From NCBI GenBank assembly GCA_020248985.1, contig JADCGL010000007.1:124001-188000 (forward strand): 64,000 nucleotides of DNA, read 5' to 3'. The notes under the pieces were generated by a model. That model saw nothing but the letters and a program-made list of their open reading frames with translations. It searched no databases and was not told where the DNA came from. The translations under genes and the position numbers were made by a program. Shown here one piece after another: positions 8,937-18,364 of this stretch. The stretch is from Telmatospirillum sp. (GTDB lineage Bacteria > Pseudomonadota > Alphaproteobacteria > CACIAM-22H2). The stretch's first letter is position 1; every line of letters begins with the position of its first letter.

Positions 8937-11288
8937 CTATCCGGCCAGGGCCGGCACTTTGGGCTCGCCTTTTTCGGGCGGGGCCGGCGGCGGATAGTCG
9001 AAGGCGAGTTTGCCGTTTTCGACTTTCACGCGCACCTTGCCGCCCTTGGCGAGCTTGCCGAACAGCAATTCGTCGGCCAGCGGCTTCTTGATGTTCTCCT
9101 GGATCACGCGGCCGAGCGGACGCGCGCCGTAAAGCTCGTCGTAGCCCTTTTCGCCGAGCCAGGTGCGCGCTTCGTCGGACACCTGCAGGGCCACCTGGCG
9201 ATCGGCCAATTGGCGCTCGAGCTGGCCCACGAACTTGTCGACGACCTTGTGGATCACGTCCTGCGACAGGCGCGCGAAAGCGACCGTCGCGTCGAGGCGG
9301 TTGCGGAATTCCGGCGTGAACATGCGCTTGATCGCCTCTTCGTCTTCGCCCGTGCGCATCTCGTTGCCGAAGCCGATCGCGGCCTTGGCCTGTTCGGCGG
9401 CACCGGCGTTCGTCGTCATGATCAGGATCACGTTGCGGAAATCGACGTTCTTGCCGTTGTGGTCCGTCAGTTTCCCGTGGTCCATGACCTGCAGCAAGAT
9501 GTTGTAGAGATCCGGATGCGCCTTCTCGATTTCGTCGAGCAGCAGCACGCAATGCGGATGCTGGTCGATCGCGTCGGTGAGCAAGCCGCCCTGGTCGAAG
9601 CCGACATAGCCCGGCGGCGCGCCGATCAGGCGCGACACGGTATGGCGTTCCATATACTCAGACATGTCGAAGCGCTTGAGTTCGACGCCGAGCGACAAAG
9701 CGAGCTGGCGTGCGACTTCGGTCTTGCCGACGCCCGTGGGGCCCGAGAACAGATACGAGCCGATCGGCTTTTCGGGTTCGCGCAAACCCGCACGCGCGAG
9801 CTTGATCGACGCGCACAAAGCTTCGATGGCGCGGTCCTGGCCGTAGACCACGCCTTTGAGCTGGCTTTCGAGATTCTGCAGCACGGTCTTGTCGTCGGTC
9901 GAAACCGATTTGGGGGGAATGCGCGCGATCTTCGCGATCGTCGCTTCCACGTCTTTGACCGCGATCGTCTTCTTGCGCTTGGCCGGCGGCAGCAGCATCT
10001 GGGCGGCCCCCACCTCGTCGATCACGTCGATCGCCTTGTCGGGCAGCTTGCGGTCGTTGACGTAGCGCGCCGACAGCTCGACCGCTGCCTTCACCGCGTC
10101 CTTCGTGTAGCGCACCTTGTGGTGCTCTTCGTAGTAGGGCTTGATGCCCTCGACGATCTTGATCGCGTCCTCGATCGACGGCTCGTTGACGTCGATCTTC
10201 TGGAAGCGGCGCACCAGCGCGCGGTCCTTCTCGAAATAGCCGCGATATTCCTTGTAGGTCGTCGAGCCGATGCAGCGCAGCTGGCCCGACGCGAGCGCCG
10301 GCTTCAACAGATTCGAAGCGTCCATCGAGCCGCCGGACGTCGCACCCGCACCGATCACGGTATGGATCTCGTCGATGAACAGGATGGCGTTTTCCTGCGC
10401 TTCGAGTTCGGCGAGCACCGCCTTCAAGCGCTCTTCGAAATCGCCGCGATAGCGCGTGCCGGCGAGCAGCGTGCCCATGTCGATCGAATAGATCGTTGCA
10501 TTGAGCAGCACTTCGGGCACCTCGCCCTTCACGATCTTGCGCGCCAGCCCCTCGGCGATCGCGGTCTTGCCCACGCCGGGGTCGCCCACATAGAGCGGGT
10601 TGTTCTTGAAGCGGCGGCACAGGATTTGGATCGTGCGCTCGACCTCGGCCTCGCGGCCGATCAGCGGATCGATTTTGCCTTGCGTCGCCTTCTTGTTGAG
10701 ATTGACGCAATAGGCGGCCAGCGCGCCTTCTTTGCCCTTGGCGGCAGGCTTCTCGGCCGCACGCTCGGGGCCGCGCTCGGCGCCGCGGTCGTTGGACTGG
10801 CCGGTCGTCTCGTCTTCCGAGGCGCCGCGCACGCGGCGCGGCTCGGAGCGGCCCGGTACTTTCGCCACGCCGTGCGAGATGTAGTTGACGGCGTCGAGGC
10901 GCGACATGTCCTGCTCCTGCAGGAAATAGACGGCATGGCTCTCGCGCTCGGAGAACATCGCGACGAGCACGTTGGCCCCCGTCACTTCTTCGCGGCCCGA
11001 GGACTGCACATGGATCGCGGCGCGCTGCAGCACGCGCTGGAAGCCCGCCGTGGGCTTGGCTTCGCCGCCGCGCGAGGTGACGAGACCCGCCAATTCGTTG
11101 TCGAGATACTGGCCGAGATCGCGGCGCAGCTTGTCGATGTCGACGCCGCAGGCGCGCAACACGGCGACCGAGTCCTGGTCTTCGGTCAGCGCCAGCAGCA
11201 GATGTTCGAGCGTGGCGTATTCGTGGCGGCGTTCGTTGGCATGGGCCAATGCGCGGTGCAGGCTTTGTTCGAGATTGCGCGACAACAT
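8937..11288 (-). CDS. clpA: ATP-dependent Clp protease ATP-binding subunit ClpA
   Basis: 783 aa Hsp100 unfoldase that feeds substrates to the ClpP peptidase. The N-terminal repeat domain ([17 protein letters not shown] onward) binds ClpS. The two AAA modules have Walker A motifs GDPGVGKTA and GPTGVGKTE, and Walker B regions ILFIDEIH and [12 protein letters not shown]. The IGL-type ClpP-docking loop is expected between the second Walker motifs. Length and domain order are normal for ClpA. Its adaptor ClpS lies just upstream in the same direction, the usual alphaproteobacterial arrangement. Confidence 0.97.
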   Translation of the reverse strand: MLSRNLEQSLHRALAHANERRHEYATLEHLLLALTEDQDSVAVLRACGVDIDKLRRDLGQYLDNELAGLVTSRGGEAKPTAGFQRVLQRAAIHVQSSGREEVTGANVLVAMFSERESHAVYFLQEQDMSRLDAVNYISHGVAKVPGRSEPRRVRGASEDETTGQSNDRGAERGPERAAEKPAAKGKEGALAAYCVNLNKKATQGKIDPLIGREAEVERTIQILCRRFKNNPLYVGDPGVGKTAIAEGLARKIVKGEVPEVLLNATIYSIDMGTLLAGTRYRGDFEERLKAVLAELEAQENAILFIDEIHTVIGAGATSGGSMDASNLLKPALASGQLRCIGSTTYKEYRGYFEKDRALVRRFQKIDVNEPSIEDAIKIVEGIKPYYEEHHKVRYTKDAVKAAVELSARYVNDRKLPDKAIDVIDEVGAAQMLLPPAKRKKTIAVKDVEATIAKIARIPPKSVSTDDKTVLQNLESQLKGVVYGQDRAIEALCASIKLARAGLREPEKPIGSYLFSGPTGVGKTEVARQLALSLGVELKRFDMSEYMERHTVSRLIGAPPGYVGFDQGGLLTDAIDQHPHCVLLLDEIEKAHPDLYNILLQVMDHGKLTDHNGKNVDFRNVILIMTTNAGAAEQAKAAIGFGNEMRTGEDEEAIKRMFTPEFRNRLDATVAFARLSQDVIHKVVDKFVGQLERQLADRQVALQVSDEARTWLGEKGYDELYGARPLGRVIQENIKKPLADELLFGKLAKGGKVRVKVENGKLAFDYPPPAPPEKGEPKVPALAG

Positions 11289-11637
11289 GTGCGTGTCTTC
11301 CCCTCCCCTCGGCCCGGGAGGCGACGCTGCGACGGCAGCGCGCCCCGAACGGAGCCTGGCAAACCGCTGTACCGAACCCGACGCGACGTTTTCGAGTCCG
11401 ACCCTCGAACTCTACGCTTGCGATGCGTGCTGCGCCATCGATAGCGCAGAAACATTGCAGAGTTGGACTTTGCAAACGTCGGGCCGTTTCGGTTCGCCGG
11501 CGGCTGCGCGGTAACGGACGAAGTCCGAACATGCCGCACTGCCGCCGACGATTTCGGCGACCAAGATCAATTTAGGACGATCGGCGCCCAATTGCGAGAG
11601 ATGGGCGTGCCAAGATTTTTCAATTCAGTCTCTTTGA
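11289..11637. other. clpS-clpA intergenic region, no gene seen
   Basis: 349 bases between the clpS stop and the clpA start. I see no coding frame with sensible composition and no RNA gene. Short imperfect inverted repeats are present (for example CGGAC/GTCCG near 11516-11528), with no U-run beside them. A clpA promoter is expected here but I cannot place it with confidence. Confidence 0.5.
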
Positions 11638-12000
11638 TCAGTCTTTTTCGAGGGTGCAGCGCAGCGGATGTTGGTTGCGGCGCGCAAATTCGGTTACTTG
11701 GTTGACCTTCGTCTCGGCGACCTCGTAGGTGAACACGCCGCAAACGCCCACGCCGCGCTGATGCACCTGCAACATGATCGCGGTTGCGGCCTCGCGGTTC
11801 TTGGAGAAAAACCGCTCGAGCACATGCACGACGAACTCCATCGGCGTGTAGTCGTCGTTGAGCATCAAGACCTTGTACATGGCAGGTTTTTTGGTCCGCG
11901 TGCGGGTTTGCAGCGCAACGCCGTTGCCAAGCCCGTCGTCGCCGGGGCCCCGATCGCCGTCCTTGTCGTCGCCCATCCGCAGCAAATTCCGATCGCTCAT
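11638..12000 (-). CDS. clpS: ATP-dependent Clp protease adaptor protein ClpS
   Basis: 120 aa. ClpS binds the ClpA N-domain and delivers N-degron substrates. The core motif [20 protein letters not shown] is intact (NDDYTPM), followed by the histidine-containing [19 protein letters not shown] and the C-terminal [17 protein letters not shown]. The N-terminal 35 residues ([19 protein letters not shown]...) form the usual flexible, charged extension. The ATG at 12000 is chosen because the frame further upstream lacks family sequence. Confidence 0.95.
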   Translation of the reverse strand: MSDRNLLRMGDDKDGDRGPGDDGLGNGVALQTRTRTKKPAMYKVLMLNDDYTPMEFVVHVLERFFSKNREAATAIMLQVHQRGVGVCGVFTYEVAETKVNQVTEFARRNQHPLRCTLEKD

Positions 12001-12107
12001 TGCGTTTTTGTCCCCAATTCCGCCGCGGATAATATGGCATTCGGGGGGGCCGATAAAAGGGGGTGCATCGCCCCGCCTGCAGATTTGCGCAGAAACTTTG
12101 CGAAAAA

Positions 12108-12142
12108 GAAAAACCCGCCGGCCCTGGAGCCGACGGGTTTTT
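12108..12142 (-). terminator. Intrinsic terminator downstream of the phasin gene
   Basis: On the minus strand an AAAACCCGTCGGC arm pairs, with one mismatch, with GCCGGCGGGTTTT and runs into further T residues. It lies about 40 bases past the phasin stop. A second perfect hairpin (CGAGCGGCG/CGCCGCTCG, 12148-12173) sits between the stop and this terminator. Confidence 0.75.
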
Positions 12143-12179
12143 GCATGCGAGCGGCGCGGCGCTACGCCGCTCGTTGGCT

Positions 12180-12902
12180 TTAGGCCGCGTTGGCGGGCTT
12201 CAGCAGCTTTTCGACCGCGACATTGACGCGGGCGTTGATCGGCTGAATGGCCTCGTTGGCGACCTTGATCGACATTTCCGACAGCTTGGTGCTTTCGGCG
12301 ACGTACTTGTCGAACGTCGTCTTGGCGAAGTCGGTCTGCAGATCGACGGCTTCCTTCAGCGTCTTGGCGCCCAGCAGCGCCTTGGCGACGGCGGCCGAAG
12401 CTTCGACGGTTTCCTGGGTCAGCGCGTACCAAGCCTTGCCGACGTTTTCGAAGCCCTTGGCGTAGAGCGTCGAAGCGACGACGAACGCGTCGACGTTTTC
12501 CTTCGAGAACGCGGCCATGTCGGCGACGGCCTTGGTCGTCTGGGCCTGCGCCTTTTCGACCTGTTCCTTCGCCTGGCCCATATAGTCTTCGAAGCCCTTC
12601 GGATTGAACATCTGGGCGATCTGCTGGAATTGTTCGGTCATGGGAGATCCTTTCTCGATCTTCGGGGCGATCGCTGCGACCGCCGGTTGGGTTGCACGTG
12701 CTTTGGGTGCCGCCGATGCGGCCTGCGGTGCCGCTGCGGACGGAACCGCCGGGGCGGCCTCCGGCGTGCGCTGCGCAGGCTGAACCGCTTTCGGCGGGGC
12801 AGTTTCGGCTTTCGAAGCGGAAGCAATCGCGACGTCGGGCTTGCCTTGCGGCTTGACCGGCGACGCCTTTGCGCCCTTGTTTTTGCCCTTGGATTTACCC
12901 AT
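12180..12902 (-). CDS. Phasin family protein with Ala/Pro/Lys-rich N-terminal extension
   Basis: 240 aa from ATG 12902. Phasins coat polyhydroxyalkanoate granules and control their number and size. The phasin_2 core starts at [20 protein letters not shown] and continues through amphipathic helices ([41 protein letters not shown]). Ahead of it lies an 87-residue low-complexity tract ([20 protein letters not shown] onward). An internal ATG at 12641 has a good GAAAGGA site seven bases upstream and would give a 153-aa phasin of standard size, so both forms may be made or the short one may be the main product. The longer form is given because the PhaR-type operator lies just upstream of 12902. Confidence 0.85.
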   Translation of the reverse strand: MGKSKGKNKGAKASPVKPQGKPDVAIASASKAETAPPKAVQPAQRTPEAAPAVPSAAAPQAASAAPKARATQPAVAAIAPKIEKGSPMTEQFQQIAQMFNPKGFEDYMGQAKEQVEKAQAQTTKAVADMAAFSKENVDAFVVASTLYAKGFENVGKAWYALTQETVEASAAVAKALLGAKTLKEAVDLQTDFAKTTFDKYVAESTKLSEMSIKVANEAIQPINARVNVAVEKLLKPANAA

Positions 12903-12930
12903 CACGGCACCCGCTTCCAATGTCGAAATG

Positions 12931-12941
12931 CTGCAATGCAG
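12931..12941. promoter_or_regulatory. Candidate PhaR operator (CTGC-N3-GCAG)
   Basis: CTGCAATGCAG is a perfect fit to the CTGC-N3/4-GCAG element described for PhaR repressors of Rhodobacter and Paracoccus phasin genes. It lies 29 bases upstream of the long-form phasin ATG, where an operator would be expected. In PhaR systems the repressor leaves the DNA when PHA accumulates, inducing the phasin. Confidence 0.65.
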
Positions 12942-13044
12942 CATGCCAACAATATAAGCGATTCGCGGGCCGCTTCAAGCGATAATTGTGCGCTGCAGCA
13001 TAAAGCCCGTCAAATTCCAGTCAACCACTTGATAGAAATAGAAT

Positions 13045-13746
13045 TTAATAGAGGTTCGAGATGCCCGCAAGGCCGTTCGGAGCCAGCCGAACCTCGAAGC
13101 TGCGATCCCCACCGCGGGCCTGAACGCGATCCCGGTAGGCCGCATATGCGTTCTCGGGCGGCACGGCGAACGGGATCTCGGTTTTGTCGTGCGCCAACAA
13201 CAGGGCCGGGAAAGCCAGCGCCGGCGGCGTGCTACCCGCGGCTCGCCAGCCATTGATGTGGAATTTGCCGTCGGCGCAGGCAGTGACGATCCAATAATAG
13301 TCCCAGGATGGGAACGAAATGTCGGTCCGCGTCGGCGTGCCGAAACCGTCGGCCTCCAGGGTGCGCGCCAGGGTGCGGTAGGTATCGAGGTCGATTGTGG
13401 CCGTGCTTTCGCGCTCGGGCCGCCAAGGGTTCTTGTAGCCGCCGCCATAGCTGAACAAGGTCGCATTGGCCGTCGATACGACCGTGCGCAGGCTGGCACC
13501 ATCCGGGGTGCGCACAAGATCGTAGACGCGCGTCTGATCTTCGTAGTCGCCGTTGTAGACGAGACGATAGCGCGCTGGCGCACCGGGCACGCACGCTTCG
13601 CGGATATCGCGGCCCTCGAGCAGCGCAAACCACGACAGCCGCCCGATCACCGGCGACCGCGCCTGCTCGACATTGCTGCAAGCGGCCATCGCCAACGTTG
13701 CAACGAGTGCCAATACAACGCGTGCGAAGAAAGTTTTGGACTGCAT
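13045..13746 (-). CDS. Putative lipoprotein of unknown function
   Basis: 233 aa from the ATG at 13746, which has GAGGA upstream. The N-terminus MQSKTFFARVVLALVATLAM then AAC forms a signal peptide with a lipobox-like end and Cys23 as probable lipidation site. The mature part contains YRLVYNGDYEDQTRVYDLVR and a tryptophan-rich WDYYWIVTACADGKFHINGW; I know no family with these features. A membrane-anchored periplasmic location is likely. It is divergent from the D,D-carboxypeptidase gene, with an inverted repeat between them. Confidence 0.75.
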   Translation of the reverse strand: MQSKTFFARVVLALVATLAMAACSNVEQARSPVIGRLSWFALLEGRDIREACVPGAPARYRLVYNGDYEDQTRVYDLVRTPDGASLRTVVSTANATLFSYGGGYKNPWRPERESTATIDLDTYRTLARTLEADGFGTPTRTDISFPSWDYYWIVTACADGKFHINGWRAAGSTPPALAFPALLLAHDKTEIPFAVPPENAYAAYRDRVQARGGDRSFEVRLAPNGLAGISNLY

Positions 13747-13805
13747 CGTTGTCGTCCTCGTCGGCGTTTCAAGAGTCGGTCGCAATAGCCTGGAATCGCG
13801 AATAT

Positions 13806-13818
13806 ATAGTGACACTAT
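13806..13818. promoter_or_regulatory. Short perfect inverted repeat in divergent promoter region
   Basis: ATAGTG-A-CACTAT within an AT-rich patch, between the start codons of the lipoprotein and D,D-carboxypeptidase genes. Symmetry and position suggest an operator, but no regulator can be assigned. Confidence 0.3.
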
Positions 13819-13887
13819 TGCGGGGCACAGGTAATGTCGAGTCGCTGAAATAATCTGCAACAAGCCCCAGCAAAGGCTGCCTCGACG

Positions 13888-15168
13888 ATGCGCTTCTTCG
13901 ATCGTTTTCTCCGGCTTGCTTTCGCCACCCTGGCTTTTGTCGGCATGGCGGCTTTGTGGACCCCGGCGCAGGCGCGCTACGCCTCGATCGTGCTCGACTA
14001 CGAAACCGGCCGGGTGCTCAGCGAACAGGGAGCCGACGAACGTCGCCATCCCGCTTCGCTCACCAAAATGATGACGCTGTTTTTGATCTTCGAAGCCCTC
14101 GACCAGAAGAAGATCACGCTCGACCAGCGCTGGAACGTGACCGCCTTTGCCGCAGGCCAGTCTCCGACCAAATTGGGGCTGGAAGAAGGCGACCGGGTGC
14201 GCGTGCAGGACGTGATCCTCGGCCTCGTCACGCGTTCGGCCAACGACGCGGCCGTCGTTGCCGCCGAAGGTTTGGGCGGCACCGAGCCGCGCTTTGCCGA
14301 AATGATGACGCGCCGCGCGCGCCAGCTCGGCATGAGCGCGACCGTGTTCATGAATGCGTCGGGCCTGCCGCACGACCAGCAGATCACAACGGCGCGCGAC
14401 ATGGCGACCCTCGGGCGCGAACTCATCCGCCAATATCCGCACCACTACCATTACTTCTCGACGGCCGAATTCAGCTACGAAGGCCGCCAGTTCTCCAACC
14501 ACAACCGGCTCATGCGCTGGTACGAAGGGGCCGACGGCATCAAGACTGGCTTCATCCGCGCCTCGGGTTTCAACCTCGTCGCCTCGGCCGTACGCGACGG
14601 ACGGCGCATCGTCGGCGCCGTGATCGGCGGTCCGAACCCCAGCGAGCGCGACCAGTATATGGGCAAGCTGCTCGATGCCGGGTTCGAACGCCGCGCGCCC
14701 AACATCGCGATCGCGCAAGCGCCGACGGCACCTGCGGCCGCCCGCAATCAGACGGCAAACGCCGCCAAGCCGAAACCCGCCGCCGCTCCGGCAGCTGCAC
14801 CCGCCAAGCCGGCGGCTGCAAAGGCCGAAAGGCCCGCAGCGAGCCAGCAGCGCACCGACGCTGCCCCCGCGCAAGGCGATTGGGCCATCCAGGTCGGCGC
14901 TTTCAACCAGCGCGTTGCCGCGCGCAAGGCGGCCGAAGACGCAACCCGCATTGCCGCCCAGCATCTGGCGAAGGCCGAGATCCAGATTCTCGGGCCCGCC
15001 TCGGCCGCGCGCAATGCCGCCGCCCACCGCGCGCGCCTCACGGGCCTCACGCAAGCTCAAGCGCGCGCCGCCTGCCGCGCGCTCGACGCCAAAGACATGG
15101 ACTGCATGATCGTGGGCCCGTCGGCCGAGCGCCGCCAAAGCGGCTCGTCGGTCGCCAACGCAGGCTAA
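13888..15168 (+). CDS. D-alanyl-D-alanine carboxypeptidase with C-terminal SPOR domain
   Basis: 426 aa penicillin-binding protein of the S11 (DacA/DacF) family that trims the terminal D-Ala of peptidoglycan stem peptides in the periplasm. Signal peptide: MRFFDRFLRLAFATLAFVGM to AQA. Catalytic motifs are complete: SLTK (SxxK), SAND (SxN) and KTGF (KTG). A proline/alanine-rich linker (about 275-325) leads to a SPOR-like domain starting at WAIQVGAFNQRVAARKAAED, which in other proteins binds denuded glycan at division sites. The SPOR fusion suggests septal targeting. Confidence 0.92.
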   Translation: MRFFDRFLRLAFATLAFVGMAALWTPAQARYASIVLDYETGRVLSEQGADERRHPASLTKMMTLFLIFEALDQKKITLDQRWNVTAFAAGQSPTKLGLEEGDRVRVQDVILGLVTRSANDAAVVAAEGLGGTEPRFAEMMTRRARQLGMSATVFMNASGLPHDQQITTARDMATLGRELIRQYPHHYHYFSTAEFSYEGRQFSNHNRLMRWYEGADGIKTGFIRASGFNLVASAVRDGRRIVGAVIGGPNPSERDQYMGKLLDAGFERRAPNIAIAQAPTAPAAARNQTANAAKPKPAAAPAAAPAKPAAAKAERPAASQQRTDAAPAQGDWAIQVGAFNQRVAARKAAEDATRIAAQHLAKAEIQILGPASAARNAAAHRARLTGLTQAQARAACRALDAKDMDCMIVGPSAERRQSGSSVANAG

Positions 15169-15587
15169 CGCGGCGCAAAGGGCTGGCGCTTTAGCTCGGC
15201 CATGAATTCTTTTTTGTGCCGACGGACCCAAGCGTCGTAGTCCCAGGGCTGCGGGACAACGACAAATTCGACCGCCCCGTCCTCGACAAACAGAACCGCA
15301 TCGTGGGCTTTGCCCTGCGCATCGACGGCCGACACGATCGTTCGGCCGAAGCCAGGCCCTTCGTAGATGTCGAGCAAGCGACCGGCTTCTTTATCGAGCC
15401 CGCGGGCCAGCACGCCGTCGATCGCGGCCGTGCGGTCGGGCCGGGCGATCGGAAAGCTGGTGCCTTTGAGCGAAAAGCGCCGCCAGCCCTGCAGCCGCGC
15501 GGGCACGACCGAGGCCGGGGCGAGATCGCCCATCACATGGCGGCGAATGTCGGGGTCGATCAGCGTGCCGTAGAAGAAGTAACGCAT
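15165..15587 (-). CDS. Gamma-glutamylcyclotransferase-like (AIG2/GGCT fold) protein
   Basis: 140 aa. It shows the YGTL motif at the very N-terminus (MRYFFYGTLIDPDIRRHV) and the acid in LLDIYEGPGFGRT at the position of the catalytic Glu of gamma-glutamylcyclotransferases. This family cyclises gamma-glutamyl peptides to 5-oxoproline, though several members act on other gamma-glutamylamines. The ATG at 15587 is chosen because YGTL is normally within the first ten residues. It lies 17 bases after the phosphohexomutase stop, as the last gene of the galU-ugd-pgm unit. Its stop overlaps the convergent carboxypeptidase stop. Confidence 0.85.
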   Translation of the reverse strand: MRYFFYGTLIDPDIRRHVMGDLAPASVVPARLQGWRRFSLKGTSFPIARPDRTAAIDGVLARGLDKEAGRLLDIYEGPGFGRTIVSAVDAQGKAHDAVLFVEDGAVEFVVVPQPWDYDAWVRRHKKEFMAELKRQPFAPR

Positions 15588-15604
15588 CGCGCCCCGTACC
15601 CCGC

Positions 15605-17005
15605 CTAGTGGCCAGACGCCGCGTCGTCGGGCAGAGCGATGCCGGAGGCCGCGAGCTGCGCTTCGAGGGCAACCTGCAGTTTGGCGAGACCCGCCGCATC
15701 CTTGGCTTCGCAGCGGGCGACGAGCACGTCCTGCGTGTTCGATGCGCGCAACAGCCACCAGCCGTCGGCGGTGGTCACGCGCACGCCGTCGACGTCGCTA
15801 ACCTTGGCGCCGGATGCCGCAAGCCGCGCTTTGACCTCGTCCACCACGCCGCGTTTGCGCGTGTCGGCACAAGGGAAACGCAACTCCGGCGTGTTGACGA
15901 CGTTCGGCATGCGGTCGCGAAAATCGGCAAGCGACACCTCCCCGCCGACGAGGATCGCGAGAAGCCGCAGGGCCGCGTACATCGCATCGTCGAACCCGTA
16001 CCAGCCGTCGGCGAAAAAGATGTGGCCCGACATTTCGCCGGCGAGCGGTGCGCCCGTCTCGGTCATCTTGGTCTTGATGATCGAATGGCCAGTCTTCCAC
16101 ATCAACGGCACGCCGCCCATGCGCGCGATCTCGTCGAACAGAACCTGGCTTGCCTTGACGTCGGCGATGATCGTCGAACCCGGCAGGCGGGCCAGAATCT
16201 CCGACGCCAACACGGCGACGAGCTGGTCGCCCCACAATATGCGGCCCTGCCCGTCGACCACGCCGATGCGGTCGCCGTCGCCGTCGAAGGCAATGCCGAG
16301 ATCGGCCTTTTCGGCCAACACGGCGTTCTGCAATTGCACGAGGTTCTTGGCGACCGTCGGATCGGGATGGTGGGCCGGGAACGTGCCGTCGATCTTTTCG
16401 TTGAGCAGAATATGGCGACCCGGCAGCCGCTTGGCGACGGCGACGAGGACGTCGCCCATCGAGCCGTTGCCGCCGTCCCAAACGACGGTCAGCTTCTTGC
16501 CGGCCTTCGGGAAATCGCGCAGCAGACGGTCAACGTACGCCGCCTGCACGGCAAGATCGCCGATGCTGCCCTTGCCCGACACAAGCTCGCCCGCCGCGAC
16601 GGCGCGGCCCATGGCCTGGATCTCCGGGCCCCAGAACGAGGCCTTGGCGCGCATCATCTTGAAGCCGTTATAGTCGGCCGGATTGTGCGAGCCCGTAATC
16701 ATCACGCCGCCGTCGAGATGGTTTTCGCGCACGGCAAAGTAAAGCTGCGGCGTCGGGCCGAGCCCCGTGCGCAGCACCTCGAGCCCGCTGTCGGCCAAGC
16801 CCTTGGCCGTCTCGGCCATCAGCTCGGGCGACGACAGACGCCCGTCCCACCCGAGCGCCACGCGCTTGCCGCCTGCACTTGCGATCGCCGACCCGTAGCC
16901 GCGCCCGAGCGCATAGGCGTCGGTGGCATGCAGCGTCTTGCCGACGATGCCGCGCACGTCGTATTCGCGCAGGATGGTGGCCTCGAAGCGGTGGGTGAAA
17001 CTCAT
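15605..17005 (-). CDS. Phosphomannomutase/phosphoglucomutase
   Basis: 466 aa alpha-D-phosphohexomutase of the AlgC/ManB type, interconverting hexose 6- and 1-phosphates. The phosphoserine loop is ITGSHNPADYNG, the metal loop is FDGDGDRIG, the sugar-binding loop is in GEMSGHIFF, and the C-terminal phosphate-binding domain contains RASNTQDVLVARCEA. All four domains are present. The start codon overlaps the ugd stop (ATGA). With galU and ugd next door it would supply glucose-1-P (or mannose-1-P) for UDP-sugar synthesis. Confidence 0.94.
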   Translation of the reverse strand: MSFTHRFEATILREYDVRGIVGKTLHATDAYALGRGYGSAIASAGGKRVALGWDGRLSSPELMAETAKGLADSGLEVLRTGLGPTPQLYFAVRENHLDGGVMITGSHNPADYNGFKMMRAKASFWGPEIQAMGRAVAAGELVSGKGSIGDLAVQAAYVDRLLRDFPKAGKKLTVVWDGGNGSMGDVLVAVAKRLPGRHILLNEKIDGTFPAHHPDPTVAKNLVQLQNAVLAEKADLGIAFDGDGDRIGVVDGQGRILWGDQLVAVLASEILARLPGSTIIADVKASQVLFDEIARMGGVPLMWKTGHSIIKTKMTETGAPLAGEMSGHIFFADGWYGFDDAMYAALRLLAILVGGEVSLADFRDRMPNVVNTPELRFPCADTRKRGVVDEVKARLAASGAKVSDVDGVRVTTADGWWLLRASNTQDVLVARCEAKDAAGLAKLQVALEAQLAASGIALPDDAASGH

Positions 17006-18336
17006 TCCTCGGCTCCGGAGCCGACCGCCAAGGCCGGGCGCCCGACCGAATGGTAGACGAAGCCTGCCGCCTTCATGTCGGCCGGCGAATAGACATTGCG
17101 CAGATCGACAACGATCGGCGATTTGAGCAGCTTCTTGACGCGGTCGAGCTGCAGCGAGCGGAACTGGTTCCACTCGGTCACGATGACGAGGCAGTCGGCC
17201 CCTTCCATCGCGGCATAGGCGTCCTTCGCAAGCTCGACGCCGGGCAGCATTTGCCTGGCCTCGTGCATGCCTTCAGGATCGTAGGCGACGACGCGGGCAC
17301 CCGCGGCCTGCAAGGCCGGCAGAATGTCGAGCGACGGGCTGTCGCGCATGTCGTCGGTGTTCGGCTTGAAGGTGAGGCCGAGCACGGCCACCGTCTTGCC
17401 CTTGACCGAACCGCCGCACGCGGCCACGACCTTTTCGGCCATGCGCTTCTTGCGCTTGTCGTTGATGTCCACGACCGTTTCAATGATGCGCAACGGCGAG
17501 CCGTAATCCTGGGCGGTCTTCACCAAGGCCAGCGTGTCCTTGGGGAAGCACGAGCCGCCATAGCCGGGGCCGGGATGCAGGAACTTCTTGCCGATGCGCC
17601 CGTCGAGCCCGATGCCCTTGGCGACGTCGTGCACGTCGGCGCCGACTTTTTCGCAAAGGTCGGCAATTTCGTTGATGAAGGTGATCTTGGCCGCAAGGAA
17701 TGTGTTGGCCGCGTATTTGATGAGCTCGGACGTCTCGAGCGCCGTGAACACGATCGGCGTTTCGATCAGATAAAGCGGGCGATAGAGCTGGCGCATCACA
17801 TCGCGCGCGCGCTCGCTCTCGGCGCCGATCACCACGCGGTCGGGCCGCATGAAGTCGCCGATCGCGGCACCCTCACGAAGGAACTCCGGGTTCGACGCGA
17901 CGTCGAATTCGGCGTCGGGCCGCACGGCTTTGATGCGGCGGGCGACTTCGCGGCCTGTACCCACGGGCACGGTCGATTTGGTCACGACGACGGCATAGCC
18001 AGTCAGCGCCCGGCCGATCTCTTCGGCGGCGGCATACACATAGGAAAGATCGGCATGGCCGTCGCCGCGGCGCGACGGCGTGCCCACCGCAATGAACACG
18101 GCATCGGCGCCAGGGACTGCCGATTTGAGATCGGTCGTGAAGGAGAGGCGCCCGGCCTTGACGTTCGATTCGACGAGCTTGTCGAGCCCCGGCTCGAAAA
18201 TCGGAATGCCGCCGGCCTTGAGGCGCGCGATCTTGGCTTCGTCCTTGTCCACGCAGACCACGTCGACGCCGAATTCCGAGAAGCAGGCTCCGGTCACCAG
18301 GCCGACATAGCCCGTTCCCACCATGACGATACGCAT
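17002..18336 (-). CDS. ugd: UDP-glucose 6-dehydrogenase
   Basis: 444 aa NAD-dependent oxidation of UDP-glucose to UDP-glucuronate, a precursor of acidic polysaccharides. N-terminal NAD-binding motif MRIVMVGTGYVGLVTGACF; catalytic cysteine in GYGGSCFPKDT; C-terminal UDP-binding domain with GKTVAVLGLTFKPNTDDMRD. The ATG at 18336 is chosen because it places the Rossmann motif at the very N-terminus; sequence upstream in frame is not family-like. It sits 28 bases after galU, the enzyme that makes its substrate. Confidence 0.96.
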   Translation of the reverse strand: MRIVMVGTGYVGLVTGACFSEFGVDVVCVDKDEAKIARLKAGGIPIFEPGLDKLVESNVKAGRLSFTTDLKSAVPGADAVFIAVGTPSRRGDGHADLSYVYAAAEEIGRALTGYAVVVTKSTVPVGTGREVARRIKAVRPDAEFDVASNPEFLREGAAIGDFMRPDRVVIGAESERARDVMRQLYRPLYLIETPIVFTALETSELIKYAANTFLAAKITFINEIADLCEKVGADVHDVAKGIGLDGRIGKKFLHPGPGYGGSCFPKDTLALVKTAQDYGSPLRIIETVVDINDKRKKRMAEKVVAACGGSVKGKTVAVLGLTFKPNTDDMRDSPSLDILPALQAAGARVVAYDPEGMHEARQMLPGVELAKDAYAAMEGADCLVIVTEWNQFRSLQLDRVKKLLKSPIVVDLRNVYSPADMKAAGFVYHSVGRPALAVGSGAEE

Positions 18337-18364
18337 TCTTCGTTTTCCTCTAGTAAAGCGCCGG

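Noticed and set aside
8889-11444. Long open frame antisense to clpA
   Set aside because: His/Arg/Asp-rich translation mirrors clpA codons; no start signal or family resemblance.
13803-13820. Sequence resembling a phage SP6 promoter (GTGACACTAT)
   Set aside because: The match is partial and is explained by the ATAGTG-A-CACTAT palindrome; no phage RNA polymerase gene is seen.
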